In this document: piece after piece, positions 1 to 11,575 of the stretch | How the letters are laid out: each line of letters starts with the position of its first letter | Numbering within the stretch: position 1 is the stretch's first letter | Source of the DNA: Aspidiotus rigidus | Lineage: Eukaryota > Arthropoda > Insecta > Hemiptera > Diaspididae | DNA: 64,000 nt | NCBI GenBank assembly: GCA_035079385.1 | Contig: JAVHKY010000054.1 | Span: 10,703,501 to 10,767,500 of the forward strand | Direction: 5' to 3' | The notes under the pieces: model-generated | Databases searched by the model: none | What the model saw: the letters and a program-made list of their open reading frames with translations, nothing else | Told to the model about the DNA's origin: nothing | Position numbers and translations under genes: made by a program

Positions 1-411
1 TTGTTGGGGTACGAGCAATCGCCGCCTCCTTATCCGGCTGACTTGACTGCCACTTTTGACCCGGATAATGTGCAGGTAAAAACGGAGCAAGAGTACGTGA
101 CGCAGGGGGACCAGCCCGGAACTTTGGATTTGGTGTTACCGCCGATAACGAATATTTCGCCGTCGATGGGTAATTGTATGTTGTCGAATGTGGAGTTACA
201 GAATTTACTTGCGTCTGGATCACATCCCGAAGGACATCCTACGGACGAGGATGTAAACAACGGTAACGGAGATCGCAACATAACCGACCAGTTGTTGCAT
301 TTGTTGCCTGACTCGACCGAGTTGTTGGCCTCGTTATTGTCGTCTTCTGATCCGCAAACGAATTCGGCTCCTCTGCCTGGTTTTAATCAAGCTTTTCACC
401 AACCACCGTGA
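1..411 (+). CDS. C-terminal end of a possible transcription factor (partial, enters from the left)
   Basis: An open frame runs from the first base to a TGA at 409-411, so this is the last coding exon, or part of it, of a gene that begins outside the window. The 136 residues are rich in Pro, Ser, Asn, Asp and Leu, with little predicted fold. They hold short acidic-hydrophobic clusters, for example SNVELQNLL near residues 62-70 and LLHLLPDSTELLASLL near 98-113, which look like a transactivation region. A VKTE stretch near residue 26 resembles a sumoylation consensus. Insect Rel/NF-kB proteins such as Dorsal have tails of this sort, but that is inference; no DNA-binding domain is visible here. 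The coding call is supported by composition and by the 3'-UTR-like sequence that follows. Identity is unsure. Confidence 0.5.
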   Translation: MLGYEQSPPPYPADLTATFDPDNVQVKTEQEYVTQGDQPGTLDLVLPPITNISPSMGNCMLSNVELQNLLASGSHPEGHPTDEDVNNGNGDRNITDQLLHLLPDSTELLASLLSSSDPQTNSAPLPGFNQAFHQPP

Positions 412-2790
412 TTTTCGTGAACGTATGAGTCAGATATCGAAAATTATTTTACCCGGATCGTATTCTTTTCATTGTTTTTTCTTTTTTTTAATCGTTTTTT
501 TTTTTTCCTTATTTCGTTGATCCAATTATTTATTATTTGTTATGGTTACTCGATTTTTTTTTTTTTTTTTTTTTTTTTTTTCGTACATTATTATTGGTTG
601 AATTATTGCTGACGTATCTGAGAAAGAAAATTATTCTAGTTACCTAGTAGTGGTTAAGATTATCATGTAGAATCGAAAGTTTAAACGATCGCTTCGAACG
701 GACAGTTTTGAACGGAAAGGATTTGCTGAAGTCGTTTAGACCATCCGCTTACGTGCCTGGAACCAAAACATGCAATTATGTCAAAGTATTTATGGCTATG
801 TATTTTTTACGGTAATTTTATCTTCTTTATTTTTTTTGTTTTCGTTTTTTCTTTTTCTTTTTCGTTTTTTTTTTTTTTTTTCTTTCTTTCTTCAATCTTA
901 TTGTTATTATTATCCCCGTCTACAATGAATTGCCTTATAGTGTCATTGACCTGACTCAATTTTATTTTCCTTACGATAACTCACTCCTGATTTCATCATC
1001 AGAATTGCTAATCGAATTTTTAAAAAGTCTGTTTTACCCTTTGTTTTTATATTGGAGTTCATACAAATGAAGTCTTGGCTGTGTATATTCCTCTTCAGAG
1101 CTAAATGATTTTGGTTTTTTCCCAGATCGTATAATTTTATTAGTGAGGTGTGTTCTAGGGCTGAAAATTGTAGTTAGTTTCACTATTTTCTCTACCTTTC
1201 CTGTTTTTTTTTCTCCTTTTCATTCATTTACATACGATGTTTCCAAACTTTTTTAGCTACGCGTCAAAAAATGAAATTTTTCAAAATATTCTCCAGACTG
1301 ATCGTGTTTTTTTACACCTTTACTTTTTTCCCGTTTCTTTCTTAGACCTAAGGATACTCAGTTTACTAGATATTCTTCAGTTGTAGTTACCTCGCAAGTA
1401 AACTTGTTTGTTCTTACGTCTATGAGATCACCGTTACACGGACATTAATAGTGATAAGAGGGGATTTTTATGTAGGTCTCATATTTTTTTTTTTCTATTT
1501 TATTTGTTCGTTCGTTTGTTTGTTTGTATGTATATCTATTTACGCAGACGCGTGCCGTTTAGTTTTTACGCTTTTATTGTGAGCCAAATTCCTTGATCTA
1601 CGGCATATTTTTGATACGATCAAAATTTGTCACTATCGTTATCTTCAGTTACCGAGTTTGTATTGCATTTCATATAAGGAGTTCTCGTGAAAACTGATAA
1701 TCATTATTTTTAATGTACCTATTCTATTCTGTATTTTGGATAAGATTTTGTAATCTGATATTTTTCTTTTTTACTCTGTTTGAACGTGCGTAGCGTGAAC
1801 GATATATTTTCCTCGTTGAAGTACGTGTACAGATTTTTATATTTTAACTGTGTATATGTTCAGCTGAATGTAGAACGAGAGGTAAAAGCGAAGAGTGAAA
1901 CTCAGTTGCAATCTTACCCATACCTCAGTATGGTTTCTTTTAAAATTTACGCAGATACACATGTTTATTCACACTTTCAGCAGTAATATTATTTTTCATA
2001 TCTGTCGATAGTTTTCCGGAAATTTTGTAATTTTTGTTTTTTTATATTTCATCTATTTATTTTTTTTTTCGTATGTAAATTCTGATTCTTTCACTCAACA
2101 AAATATTATCATCATCACTGTTCATCTCTTCTTTCATCTCTAGACTTTGAATTGAAGACAATTATTTTTTCTTACTCTACAGCCTACCATTTTACTTTTC
2201 TTTCTATTCCTTCACCCTCTGTTTATCGCTAGTATTTTTTACAGTAAAGTGTTTTCTTTTGAATCATTTTTCTCGTTTTGAAACGAATTTCACTTTTTTA
2301 ATATATTGTCTTGGAGAAAATGAATTCTGATATTTATAATATTGTACATTGTACTTAATCGATTCTTCATATGATATAAATCATAAATTTACAACTCGTT
2401 CTATAATTATAATAGTAATGATTATTATTATCGAACAGGAATAACATTTATCATCATTACTATCACAAAATTCTTTATAATTCGTATATTAGCGGTCTTC
2501 GTATCGAGTCGTATACATTTTATCAAAAATATCAATCCCATTGTTGAAGAAGACAAAATAAATCTAGTCATTGTGGAGCTGTGCCATCAGATGCAGAAGA
2601 TTTGTGTATCATCTGTGCGTTATCGTCAAGTTCGAAAATTTTTCTTCTTTCTCCTAACGGAATTTTGTTGGCATTTTGTATTTATGGCCAGTCACTCATT
2701 CTATTTTCAAATTGTTTTTATTAATAAAACATTACTCGTAAATGAGGCGTACAATGTACAAAATACCAACGAATAATAAATAGATATTAG
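412..2790 (+). other. Probable long AT-rich 3' untranslated region
   Basis: After the stop at 411 the sequence is strongly T-rich, with long T runs (about 550-582 and near 863-880), and has no convincing coding frame. AATAAA polyadenylation signals lie at 2557-2562, 2723-2728 and 2775-2780, so the transcript could end anywhere near 2.6-2.8 kb. The short open frames at 1780-1986 and 2573-2776 look like chance. The extent is inferred. Confidence 0.4.
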
Positions 2791-4227
2791 CTTCGTATCT
2801 CTCCTGTCGAGATAAATAATCTTTATGCGTTATCTTGAAATCACATTCCCTTCTATGTTATTTATTCAAACCCATCCATAATTTAATAAAATACCAAGTT
2901 TCATCAACTGAAAAGTTACCCTTGTATCTCAACCTTCCCGTTTAGAGCTTATTTTTTTTTTTTTTCTTCTACTCTGAACGTACGACGTTATTTTATAGGT
3001 AAGCGGATAATTTGAGAAGTATCTTGAAGCAAATCATTTTTATTTGTAGTCAACCAAAGATAAAGAAGAGACTTGCCGGTTAAAATGTTACTTTGTTTTC
3101 GTTTTGTATATATAATTATGTTTGCAAGTGAATCATATTTTATTTTTAAAACATTATTGTTACCCGATTCAAAAAAAACTTCGTTTTCTGCCTATAATAT
3201 ATTACTGTGATTTCGAATTGTCTCTGTAATCGTTATTCACACTTTGTGAAATCAAAATTGGGCAAAAAAACACGGTGAAAATATTCTTGTCAGTTTTGTT
3301 ATACCTTTTATTCATTATAATATTCGAAAATTTTTGGAATTATGCAATTATTATTACCGATATATTATGAAATATGATTTTTAATATTGATATTATTCCT
3401 TTTCCTTTTTTTAAGTCTTATGTTAATTGCACTACGCTTCCTTGTCCGAGTACAATAATTATTATATCTAAGAGAAATACTTCGAGTTGATAATATTCTA
3501 GTTATTATTTTTCTTTTATAATTATAATTCACAATTATCGTAGTTAGTCTTTACTATAATTAAACGATTTATTATTTTTACTAAGATTACTATTATCACT
3601 ATGATTATATTTATATGATAAGCGGTAGTATTTTTAGAATTACTTTCATTTGGATGCAAATATGTTCATCGTATGTTCTCAAAAGCCACATCCTTATATT
3701 TCCTTTTATCGTCAATCATGTTAAGAATTCATAATAATTTCTTTTTTGTCTCATGGGCAAATGTAACACAAAATCAAGATATTTTGATTATAGAACTCGT
3801 CGTATAATACTGAAATAACTTATCAACATATTTTCCTCTGAGACGGAAGTACAAACTTTTTGCCCGTTATTATATTCGTAATGAACGATTTTAATTTGTA
3901 AGTACAAAAGTATTTCTGTGATATTAATGATAGACGGTTTAATAGTATGTACATCTGTGTGATAGACAGACCACGCGTCATTATTAATGCATTAAAAATT
4001 ATTTATCTTTTATCACTTTGTACATGTTAATTATTTTGTTTTACAATTAACTTTTTACGATTATATTATAGTCATAGAATTACGTTTTATTTTCTCATTA
4101 TATTATTATTTTTATTATTCTTTTTGCTTTATTTCTCTCTTTTGTACGCGAGCAAGTTCCAAGAATGCGTGGAAGCGTCTCATCGGGTCGCCTATTTGTT
4201 CTTTTACGTGAAAGATTTCCTCTTCAC
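2791..4227. other. AT-rich intergenic sequence, nothing recognised
   Basis: No coding potential, repeat structure or RNA gene was recognised on either strand. The stretch ends abruptly at 4228, where the left edge of the duplicated segment begins. Confidence 0.4.
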
Positions 4228-6325
4228 TCAGTTGGAATGCTGGAAAAATTGAATGAACAAATGTACCGAAGATGAGTAGGAAAACAAATTTTCTCCTTTA
4301 GGAATAAATTATTATGCCAGTTCACGTAAAATTTTAAACCTAAATTCGATTCAAATATTTTGAGACTGGTTGGCAACCTAGTCATAGCTTACTATGTACT
4401 TAGACAAAAATATTTGATTTCAATATTTGTGTCCATGCTCCAATACCAGGTGACTTGAAATACGCTCAAATTATGTACTGAACCTTGTTTTACATTAAAC
4501 TTAGAATACAATTTGTCCAAAACAAGTTCAGCCCCTATTATGGAGGGAGAACTACAATTGCCTTTCTCTCCTCGTGGGAATAACGAACACCTTGAAATTC
4601 ATAACAACCCTTACACTGACAAAATTCCAAAACCTCAGAAAATGCATCTCTGCTCGGTCTCTAAATTGAATGGTCGGGTAGAAAAAGGGCTTTAGCTCGA
4701 TTTAGGTCCCTTTTTCGATTATTAGTGATTTAAGTTCACCACTCTCTCCTCTTCATCTGTAATTCATTCTGATGACTATAGAGTACGTAAAACTATGTTG
4801 AAGTGGTGCGTGTACCGTGCTTGAACTCTCAGTAGGTAGTTGTAAAATGGCGGCAATCGATGTTGTCTCAAACTTTGCCTCTAGATTAGCTTAAAGAACA
4901 CTGAAAATCGATACAGATGGCGTCATATATTTATATTTAGAAAGCCTTCATTTCATTTCCCATGCCTATTTGCAGCCATAATGATGAACTTTGACCCTCT
5001 GAGAAACTAACTGTTTCAAAGACTTTATACTCAAAACTACTTATTATTACTGCAGCAAAATCCTTGCAAATATGGGTATTGGCTTGAAATACATTTATTT
5101 ATGATTATTACTCTTGACAAGATCCAAAAAGATACTAGAACGCGTAAAAAGTCGATAATTGCAAAAAGGGCCTTAAATGCGCAGACTATACCGCGCTCTA
5201 CAGGCGACCCAGAAACGTTCCAACGTTCTAATTTTCAGTGATTTTGTAGATCGGACATCCATCTACGATCCCATCAAGTTTCATGACGTTTGGGTCTTTC
5301 CTTATGGAATTTCTATGAATCTGAACTGAACTTTCAAATGCGTTTTTCTCAAAAACTACTTTTTGTGTTGAGGCCATTTTTCTACCCAACCGTTCAATTG
5401 GCAGTATCCGTCCATTTCTTCGATGGCTTTAAGAGCCATGGCACCCTACTGGAAACTCCGCTAGATTTTTGCGCTCTAGCAGCAAGGATTAGTACCAATA
5501 CTTTTTAAACCAGATAGTAGCGTAACACTGACTTTAACATCGGATAAATGCAGAATCCAGATAAAAATTTCAGCTTTCGCTTTCGGCTTGAACTCACGAC
5601 CTTGAAAACTTTGACTTTTGGCTTTTGACGTTTGGAAAAATTCAGATGGCTCTCAACTCAACTCACTTAATTCAGCTGATTTTCGGCTGATCAATGTTGA
5701 GAAGGAAATGCGAGTCCGGATAAAACAATCAGGATAATTAGGCCTTTGTCATACTTGCGGAAGATACCTATTCTCCAATTTGTGTTATTCTCCATTGTTC
5801 GACTGCACTACAAGCATCTATGCTGAACGGCTAAACGGATTATGTTGGCTTTCGGCTAACAAAGTTTTAATAAGGCTGTCTTTTAGCTTATCAGTAAGAA
5901 TTTAGCCGAATTTGTCTTTTGGCTTTCGCATACTCTAGTTCTAACAGTATGTGAAACGTTAATTTTAGTTCTATTTGATGGTGAGATGATGAAATTTTTA
6001 AGCAGTATTTATCGGTGCTGCCGTCATTAGATGAAAATGAAATACAGAAAATTAGAAAAGAAGAAGAAGGGGGAGGACGTTTCAATGCCTTGCGTGTCAT
6101 CATCGAGAGATGAGATAGAAATATAGATCAAATTATTATTTTCTTAGCGGGGAATCCGCTATCCCTTTTGTTGGGGGTACTCTCCGGAAATTTTCGCCCG
6201 CGGGCGCGAGCGAGGTCGATGACGTCACGGAGAGGGGAGGGGACTTCGAAAAATTTCGACTCTCGAGTTAATATGATAGGGGCGGGACTTGGAAAAATTC
6301 CGACCTCCGAGCTGTATATGATAGA
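4228..6325 (+). repeat. Segmental duplication copy A, left block
   Basis: This block is nearly identical to 23156-25287 in the same orientation. The match starts sharply at TCAGTTGGAATGCTGG in both places and is carried by substitutions and a few small indels, for example an extra CTATCT-like stretch near 24805. It has no supported gene. A diverged third relative of the part near 4690-4810 sits at about 41790-41930, so at least some of the block is a dispersed repeat. Similarity fades near 6325, inside the 45-bp repeat units, and resumes at 9909. Confidence 0.85.
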
Positions 6326-6670
6326 AGGGGGACTTGGAAAAATTTCAATCCTCCAGCCATATGATAGGAAGGGGACTTCGAAAAATTCCTACCTTCGAGC
6401 TATATATGATAGGGGCGGGACTTTGAAAAAACGACGGCTTCCTTAACAAAGTTAAACGAGGAACGCACGGACCCTGTTTTATGAGTCATATGGGATTTGG
6501 TATTGAGAATTCAAGGAAGCCTAGACCTAGATAAAGCCAGTTTAAAGAAGGTTTAGACCTACTATAAGCCTAGTATAATATAGTTCAAGAGTCTAAATTT
6601 TAACAGGGAACCTGTTTTATGGGGGGCTACTTGAGAAATCTGCCGTGCGCCGTCCGCCGTCCAGCGAAAA
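6145..6670 (+). repeat. Copy of the GAA-hairpin / 45-bp-unit composite repeat
   Basis: It starts with a 17-nt hairpin, TAGCGGGGAATCCGCTA (6145-6161). It continues with a TGACGTCA palindrome and about five degenerate units of the 45-bp satellite family (GACTTGGAAAAATTTCGAC type, 6238-6430). Then come the CGACGGCTTCCTTAAC module, the module containing CCTGTTTTATGAGTCA, and finally a TTAA-flanked terminus, CAGGGAACCTG, at 6604. The same modules recur at 47.2-47.9 kb and 60.7-61.8 kb. The Polinton-like remnant begins directly after the terminal CGCCGTCC module. Confidence 0.75.
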
Positions 6671-7102
6671 ACCTGGTGACTTTGAAATTATATTATTATT
6701 TGACGATGCTTCTAATATCAAGTTATCAGGATTTATATCATATAAATCTTGTATTCCTTTATTATTCATTTCTCGCGCATCATCAGATAAGTTGGCTTTC
6801 AAATTTGACCCTTTAAAACTATGAAGCCCACTTTGTACTGTATTTTTCATTATTTTTAGAAATTGGGATCTCAATGTCCCAATAGTGAAAGTCCCATAAA
6901 TATTGTAATTAGTTATGCTATATTCACCATTCCTAAGTTTGATTCTTACTTCAAAATTAGTATCTTTTATTATCACATTTGATGGTGCATCACATAATAA
7001 TTTTGTCATACTAAGTTTGTAAGTATGGTCTGGATTCAGTTCATATCGTCGCTCAAATACTATTAATTCACCATGTTTATCAGTAATTTTTATAAATGAC
7101 AT
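6617..7102 (-). pseudogene. Unidentified protein of a Polinton-like viral remnant, C-terminus replaced by repeat
   Basis: The 161-residue frame starts at 7102. Its ATG overlaps the end of the upstream ATPase relic by a few bases, as is common in compact viral genomes. Roughly residues 1-145 look like a real protein, Lys/Asn/Ile-rich and unlike the neighbouring host DNA. The last 16 or so residues are translated from the CGCCGTCC module of the composite repeat, so the original C-terminus is lost at about 6665. I do not recognise a family. From its position beside a packaging-type ATPase and a capsid-like gene, a minor structural role is possible, but that is inference only. Confidence 0.45.
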
Positions 7103-7109
7103 TCATTAT

Positions 7110-7807
7110 ATAAATAATAAATTTGTTTCTTGGAGAGTTCTCTATCTAACATAATAACGCCCATTATGAAGCTCTTTTGTTCTATTAATGAATAAGAACC
7201 CATACGGCTCTCCCCAACATTTTTCACACATTTTCTTAAACTCATTATATATAAAATCTGAGCCCACAAACTCATCGTAGATAATATTTTATATAAGAAG
7301 GCTGTTGTTCAAAAGCACATAAAAAATTAGCGTTTCCTCGTATACCTAAGTTGTTTATCAAGTCTTACATAATTTTGAGATAAATATATAGGTACATGAA
7401 ATTTTTTTATGACGACCTCTCACAAAATAATCCTTTATTATATTTTGATCTCTAATATTTACACAATCATCAAACACAACTAAACTATTATTTTTACACT
7501 CGTCAACTGGTATTATATCTTTGCAGTTTTCAAAAAAGTAAGCAATTTCTTTACCTTCTAAAACAGACAGCTCTCTGTAAGCTTCTTTTAATTTCAAATA
7601 TATAGCTTGCTCCATAGATGGCGAAAAAATGTATAAATTTAAAAAAGAAATACCCCAAGATTTACTTATTAAATGATATAATAATGTTGTCTTTCCACAG
7701 CCTGATGCTCCAACAATAATACATCTCAATGGTACTGGAAAGAATGAAGTATTTTTATTTTTGTTATCAAATTGAAGTTCTTTTATTTCAAATGGTAATT
7801 TATTCAT
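7110..7807 (-). pseudogene. Packaging-type (FtsK/HerA, A32-like) ATPase relic of a Polinton-like virus
   Basis: The frame from 7807 encodes a P-loop ATPase. Walker A is GASGCGKTTLL near residues 33-43, and a Walker B-like segment, LVVFDDC, lies near residues 109-115. It is followed by a YFVRGRHK motif, the arrangement seen in genome-packaging ATPases of Polintons and related double-stranded DNA viruses. The frame stops at 7358. Recognisable C-terminal sequence continues in other frames down to about 7110, so at least one frameshift and several stops have broken it. It is divergent with the capsid-like relic at 7847. It is present only in duplication copy A. An active protein is not expected. 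Confidence 0.65.
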
Positions 7808-7846
7808 TTATTTCAAAATTATCTTTTGAAGACTCTATAATAAAAG

Positions 7847-9148
7847 ATGGAGATTAAAAAAGTTTTTGCAAAATACAATGATGATATAGAAAGGCTTGAA
7901 TATAAAAATTTTCAACCAATCACAAATAAACAATATTTCAATCAGGAAAATCAAAAAATTGTTTTCAAGATTGATGCTGAAGATGATTTCATAGTGACCA
8001 ATAATATTCAATATAACGCTTCTGGTGAATATAAACCAGGGAGCGGTACTGAAGAAGAAAAGAAAAATATTATGCTTAGGTATTGATAATTTTGTACCAT
8101 TTGTTTTCAAAAATAGAAATTTAAAAAAATGGAGTCATTATCGATGAAATTGAAAATCCTGGAGTTGTAAGTACAGTAAGAAAATATGCCTATTATAATG
8201 GAGATAAAGGGGAGCCACAGGTTTCTGGATTGTATTCAGGATTTGTGGGAGGAGGTAATTTTAGCGCTGTAGGAAAATTAAATTATTTAAGTCTTGGGTT
8301 TTGCAATGATATTGATATTCCAATTTATAGAGCGGGTTTAGAGATAACATTTACAAGAAATCATAATAATAATGCAATATTTAGATTTGATAAAGAAATC
8401 ACAGATCCTCCTACTTTAAATGCAGATGGTAAGAGCATTGTTATAAACACAAGAAAAATAAAGAAGCCAGGAACAGGATCAGTTGAGATAAAAAACTTTT
8501 ATATCAGGGTTCCTATAATTCAATATGATAACTCAGAAAAAATTAAATTAATAAATGACGATATTACGTACTAACATCCCTTATCCACTTCAGTTCAAAC
8601 AATGGCAATGCATTGAATATAGAAATATTTCTGGCAATACCGTACTCGTACATTACAATTAAATATTACTGATTTATATAGAAATATAGATAATCCAATA
8701 TGGGCATTAATTATAGTTTTTCAAGTTAGTCGAAATAATAATCAAGAGAAAGATAACAGTATCTTTGATCATTCTGATGTTAAAAATATTTGGTTGGAAG
8801 TTGGTCGTGGAAAACGTTACCCTGAAGAAAATTATGACATTGATTTTGAAGAGGATAATTTTTGGGAAATTTATGATGCACTCAAATCATATCAAAAATA
8901 TTATACAAAAAATTATGTATTATCCCTTAGATGCTGTTGACTTTAAAAATAAAGCACCTATTTATAGTTTTAATTTAACATTTCAACCTAGTAAAGTTTC
9001 ATCTTTTAAAAACAATATTATTGTCAACATACAATTTAGTAAAAGAATATCTAATCCTGCAGCAAATGATAGGACTATTTGCTATATTATTTTACTGTCT
9101 AATGTATTATTTAATTATGATCCGATTAAAAACAAAGTACCTAATTAA
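7847..9148 (+). pseudogene. Capsid-like protein relic (Polinton-like; probable double-jelly-roll type)
   Basis: Three or more open pieces in different frames (7847-8086, about 8130-8574, and about 8580-9148 with internal shifts) read as one degraded protein of about 430 residues. The pieces are beta-rich and Asn/Ile-rich. The last third has a SIFDHSDVKN segment followed by a YPEENYDIDF segment. These resemble a capsid-like protein family found in insect genomes next to packaging ATPases; that assignment comes from family knowledge and not from a search. It is divergently arranged with the ATPase relic, with a 39-base gap at 7808-7846. Breaks occur near 8087, 8575 and 8900. It is a molecular fossil. 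Confidence 0.5.
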
Positions 9149-9222
9149 AGATATTTAATATTTGCAATCATTTTTATCCGATTCTTAAATAAATGAAGTG
9201 CCTTGCAGTTATGTAGTTAGTA

Positions 9223-9405
9223 TTGATATGCACAAGTATAGTATTATCATACCCCATAAAAATTACTGTCAATGGAAAAGAAGTTTGTATGCAAAAAGAT
9301 GAAAATAGGGAAATGATTGTACCACAAGGGGGAATACATGTAGGTGGTGCAACTATTACTTCAAAGCCAAGTTTGTTTGATTCAATTGGGAATTTGTTTA
9401 GTTGA
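9223..9405 (+). CDS. Small unrecognised ORF at the end of the Polinton-like remnant
   Basis: A 60-residue frame downstream of the capsid-like relic on the same strand. The downstream part (QGGIHVGGATI, then SLFDSIGNLF at the C-terminus) has a Gly-rich then amphipathic pattern and is less random than its surroundings. It ends 16 bp before a strong hairpin. It could be a small viral accessory protein or part of a larger broken one. I do not recognise it, and the start is uncertain because the frame upstream is degraded. Confidence 0.3.
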   Translation: MICTSIVLSYPIKITVNGKEVCMQKDENREMIVPQGGIHVGGATITSKPSLFDSIGNLFS

Positions 9406-9421
9406 TTGATTTTGTGTTATA

Positions 9422-9452
9422 AAATTCTACTGGAAAAAATCCAGTAGAATTT
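9422..9452. terminator. Perfect 12-bp hairpin after the viral remnant
   Basis: AAATTCTACTGG and CCAGTAGAATTT are perfect inverse complements around a 7-base A-rich loop. Its position just past the last viral frame suggests a transcript-end structure or an element-end structure. The role is inferred; the hairpin itself is directly visible. Confidence 0.5.
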
Positions 9453-9659
9453 CTAAAAATTCAATTTTGGATCCCTGTTGGCTTGTGGTCCTTTTTGATT
9501 TTTTTCCAATTGAAAGTATTCAAAAAATCGACCAAAAATCATAAAATTGTATAATGGTGTCGCTTCCTTTTATTTTTGAATTCAATTTCTTGGAATCTAA
9601 TGTTATGTCAAAAAAGTAACCCGACTTTAGAAAGAGGAAAAGAGAATTTTTTTTCCCTG

Positions 9660-9885
9660 TTATTTTGTGTTAGTACAAAATGTTCGAATTTATTATTTTT
9701 TTCAATCAATTTTTTTGTAAAAGTTGATTACTTTTTTTAAAATGTTATGTATGAAAAATAACATGTTCGAATTTCTTATTTTTTCAATCATGTTTTTCAA
9801 ATTGTTGATAATTTTTTTCAGAATGTTACGTATGAAAAATGACATATTCGAATTTATTATTTTTTCGATCATTTTGTTTCAGAAA
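9660..9885 (+). repeat. About 83-bp tandem repeat, three degenerate copies
   Basis: The phrase TTCGAATTTATTATTTTTTC recurs with small changes near 9682, 9764 and 9846, each followed by TCAATCA- or TCGATCA-like sequence and an AATGTTA(T/C)GTATGAAAAA block. The copies lie between the viral remnant and the resumption of the duplicated segment at 9909. Confidence 0.6.
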
Positions 9886-10627
9886 AGTGATCAACTTTAT
9901 GAAGAAAAAAAAAGGACAACTTTTTTACTCAATTTAATATGATTTCAATCTAATTTTCAACGAGGAATTCAATGGTACTTTCCGTTTTTTCCTAGCGTTG
10001 ATTGTTTTCGAGATAATATCATGTTTTCGATGTTGAACATTGATCAATTTAATACATCTGCAAAATATATCCTTTGAGCATAATGGCTCCCATAAGAAAT
10101 ACATGCGGAGCAAAGATCATCATATTACTAATCCTCTTCGTTCACGTGACGTCACTAACTGCTAACATCGAGCAATTTTGATCGATAGTGTGCGATATTC
10201 TGCGATAGTATCATGCGATGGTGCTTAGAACATTATCGACTCCCATAAGAATACACATGGAACATTTTCATCATGTGTTAGTATTTCAAAATGAGAAATA
10301 AATAAGGAATTCAACGTTGATAATCAAGATCTGGAAGATCTCAAGTACCTATTTGAGAATGTATTTTTCGTTTCTCACTTTATTCTTCTATTCAAATATG
10401 AGCAAATGATCGAATTCAATTTTTCTTCTTACGGAAAAGTTCGTGTAAAAAAAGTTTGTTTACTTTCCCTAAGCACCATCGATCACAAATCTCGAAATTA
10501 TTTTGAATACAACGATGCTGTCATTTGCGAGCTTTCAACTGCGCTGCAGGCGACTGCAAAACACAAGCTAGTGTCAGAGCCCTTAAGCGCGTCGCAAACA
10601 CCTCTTTGGTAAACATTTGGTTTATTA

Positions 10628-10761
10628 TAGTCTGTCCGCAAATAGAATGGGTCACGTAAACAAACCCGCGACCCGCTTTCATGCAAAAAAAAATTGATTA
10701 CGATGCGAGGAAGCGGTTCGCGGGTTTGTTTACGTGACCCATTCTATTTGCGGACAGACTA
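10628..10761. mobile_element. Fold-back MITE with TA target duplication (copy 1)
   Basis: The ends TAGTCTGTCCGCAAATAG and CTATTTGCGGACAGACTA are inverse complements, and the arms pair over most of the element around an A-rich centre. It is flanked by TA at 10626-10627 and 10762-10763. The duplicate segment at 27223-27236 shows the intact empty site, TTTATTAGAAAAC, with a single TA. This proves insertion with a 2-bp TA duplication, typical of Tc1/mariner-mobilised MITEs. It has no coding capacity. Confidence 0.9.
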
Positions 10762-11033
10762 TAGAAAACAACATGATGGATGTCCCGTCGTACCTTCGCA
10801 TGAATCCCGTAGGTAAGGCGTAAGCCAAGTTCACTTAAAAAAAAAAAATGGATGCCCATTTTACCTGCTCTCGAGCTCCTTACTCGAGAGTGTCATGTCC
10901 GAGTCTTGGAGCCTTGAATTTTTTTTTCCACCTTTCAAACTCTTCTACTTATTCTCTTTTCTTCTGCTTTCAAAGTAAACTTACAACTTATCTGTATTTT
11001 AAAGTAGGGTTCAGTTAAAGGCTAGCAATATGT

Positions 11034-11066
<33 letters not shown>

Positions 11067-11304
11067 AATGTGACTGAAGTAAAAACTCATTTTAAAATGG
11101 GGTTCGTTTAAAGTCTAGCAATAAGTTTATTGTTTGTTTGTTTGTTTTCTTTTTATGGGACTGTAGTACAACTTATTTTAGAATTAATAGCGTTAGGTCT
11201 AGCAATATATTTTTTTACTGTGAAATAAATTGAATTGATTTTTTTTTTTTTCTCCAAGTATGAAATCATTCAAACTTTTCATTATTTCAACGTCTATACG
11301 CCAA

Positions 11305-11575
11305 GTTTAAACAATCGAGAAAAAAAAAAAAAAAAAGAGAAAAGCCTGGACGATATTTTGAAAGTTGAGAATTTAAAAATATTTTCCTTTTTTTTAGTAC
11401 TATACATGAACCACCGAACAAAGCCTGTAATATTCATTAGTTAGGGGACAAACCAGGCAGGGTTACAGGAATAACTTTTATTATAACTTTTGATTGCAAT
11501 TTTCATACTCGTATATTCAACTTTCAAAATATCGTCGAAGCTTTTCTCCGTTTTTCTTTTTTTTGTTATAAACAA
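11305..11575. repeat. Imperfect long inverted repeat
   Basis: GACGATATTTTGAAAGTTGA on the left (about 11348-11367) is matched by TCAACTTTCAAAATATCGTC on the right (about 11519-11538). Flanking GAGAAAAG/CTTTTCTC and GTTTAAAC/GTTATAAAC segments extend the pairing around roughly 150 bp of inner sequence. The same structure is present in copy B near 27748-28020, so it predates the duplication. It is possibly an old fold-back element; no target duplication could be assigned. Confidence 0.55.

Noticed and set aside
5290..5508. 72-codon frame conserved at 24206-24424
   Set aside because: Conserved only because the whole segment is a recent duplicate. There is no recognisable family, and flanking non-coding DNA is equally conserved.
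7835..8110. Minus-strand 91-codon frame, Phe/Ile-rich
   Set aside because: Antisense shadow of the capsid-like relic, which has the more protein-like reading on the plus strand.
10406..10612. 68-codon frame also present at 27008-27214
   Set aside because: Same reason: high identity reflects the duplication age, with one replacement among few changes.
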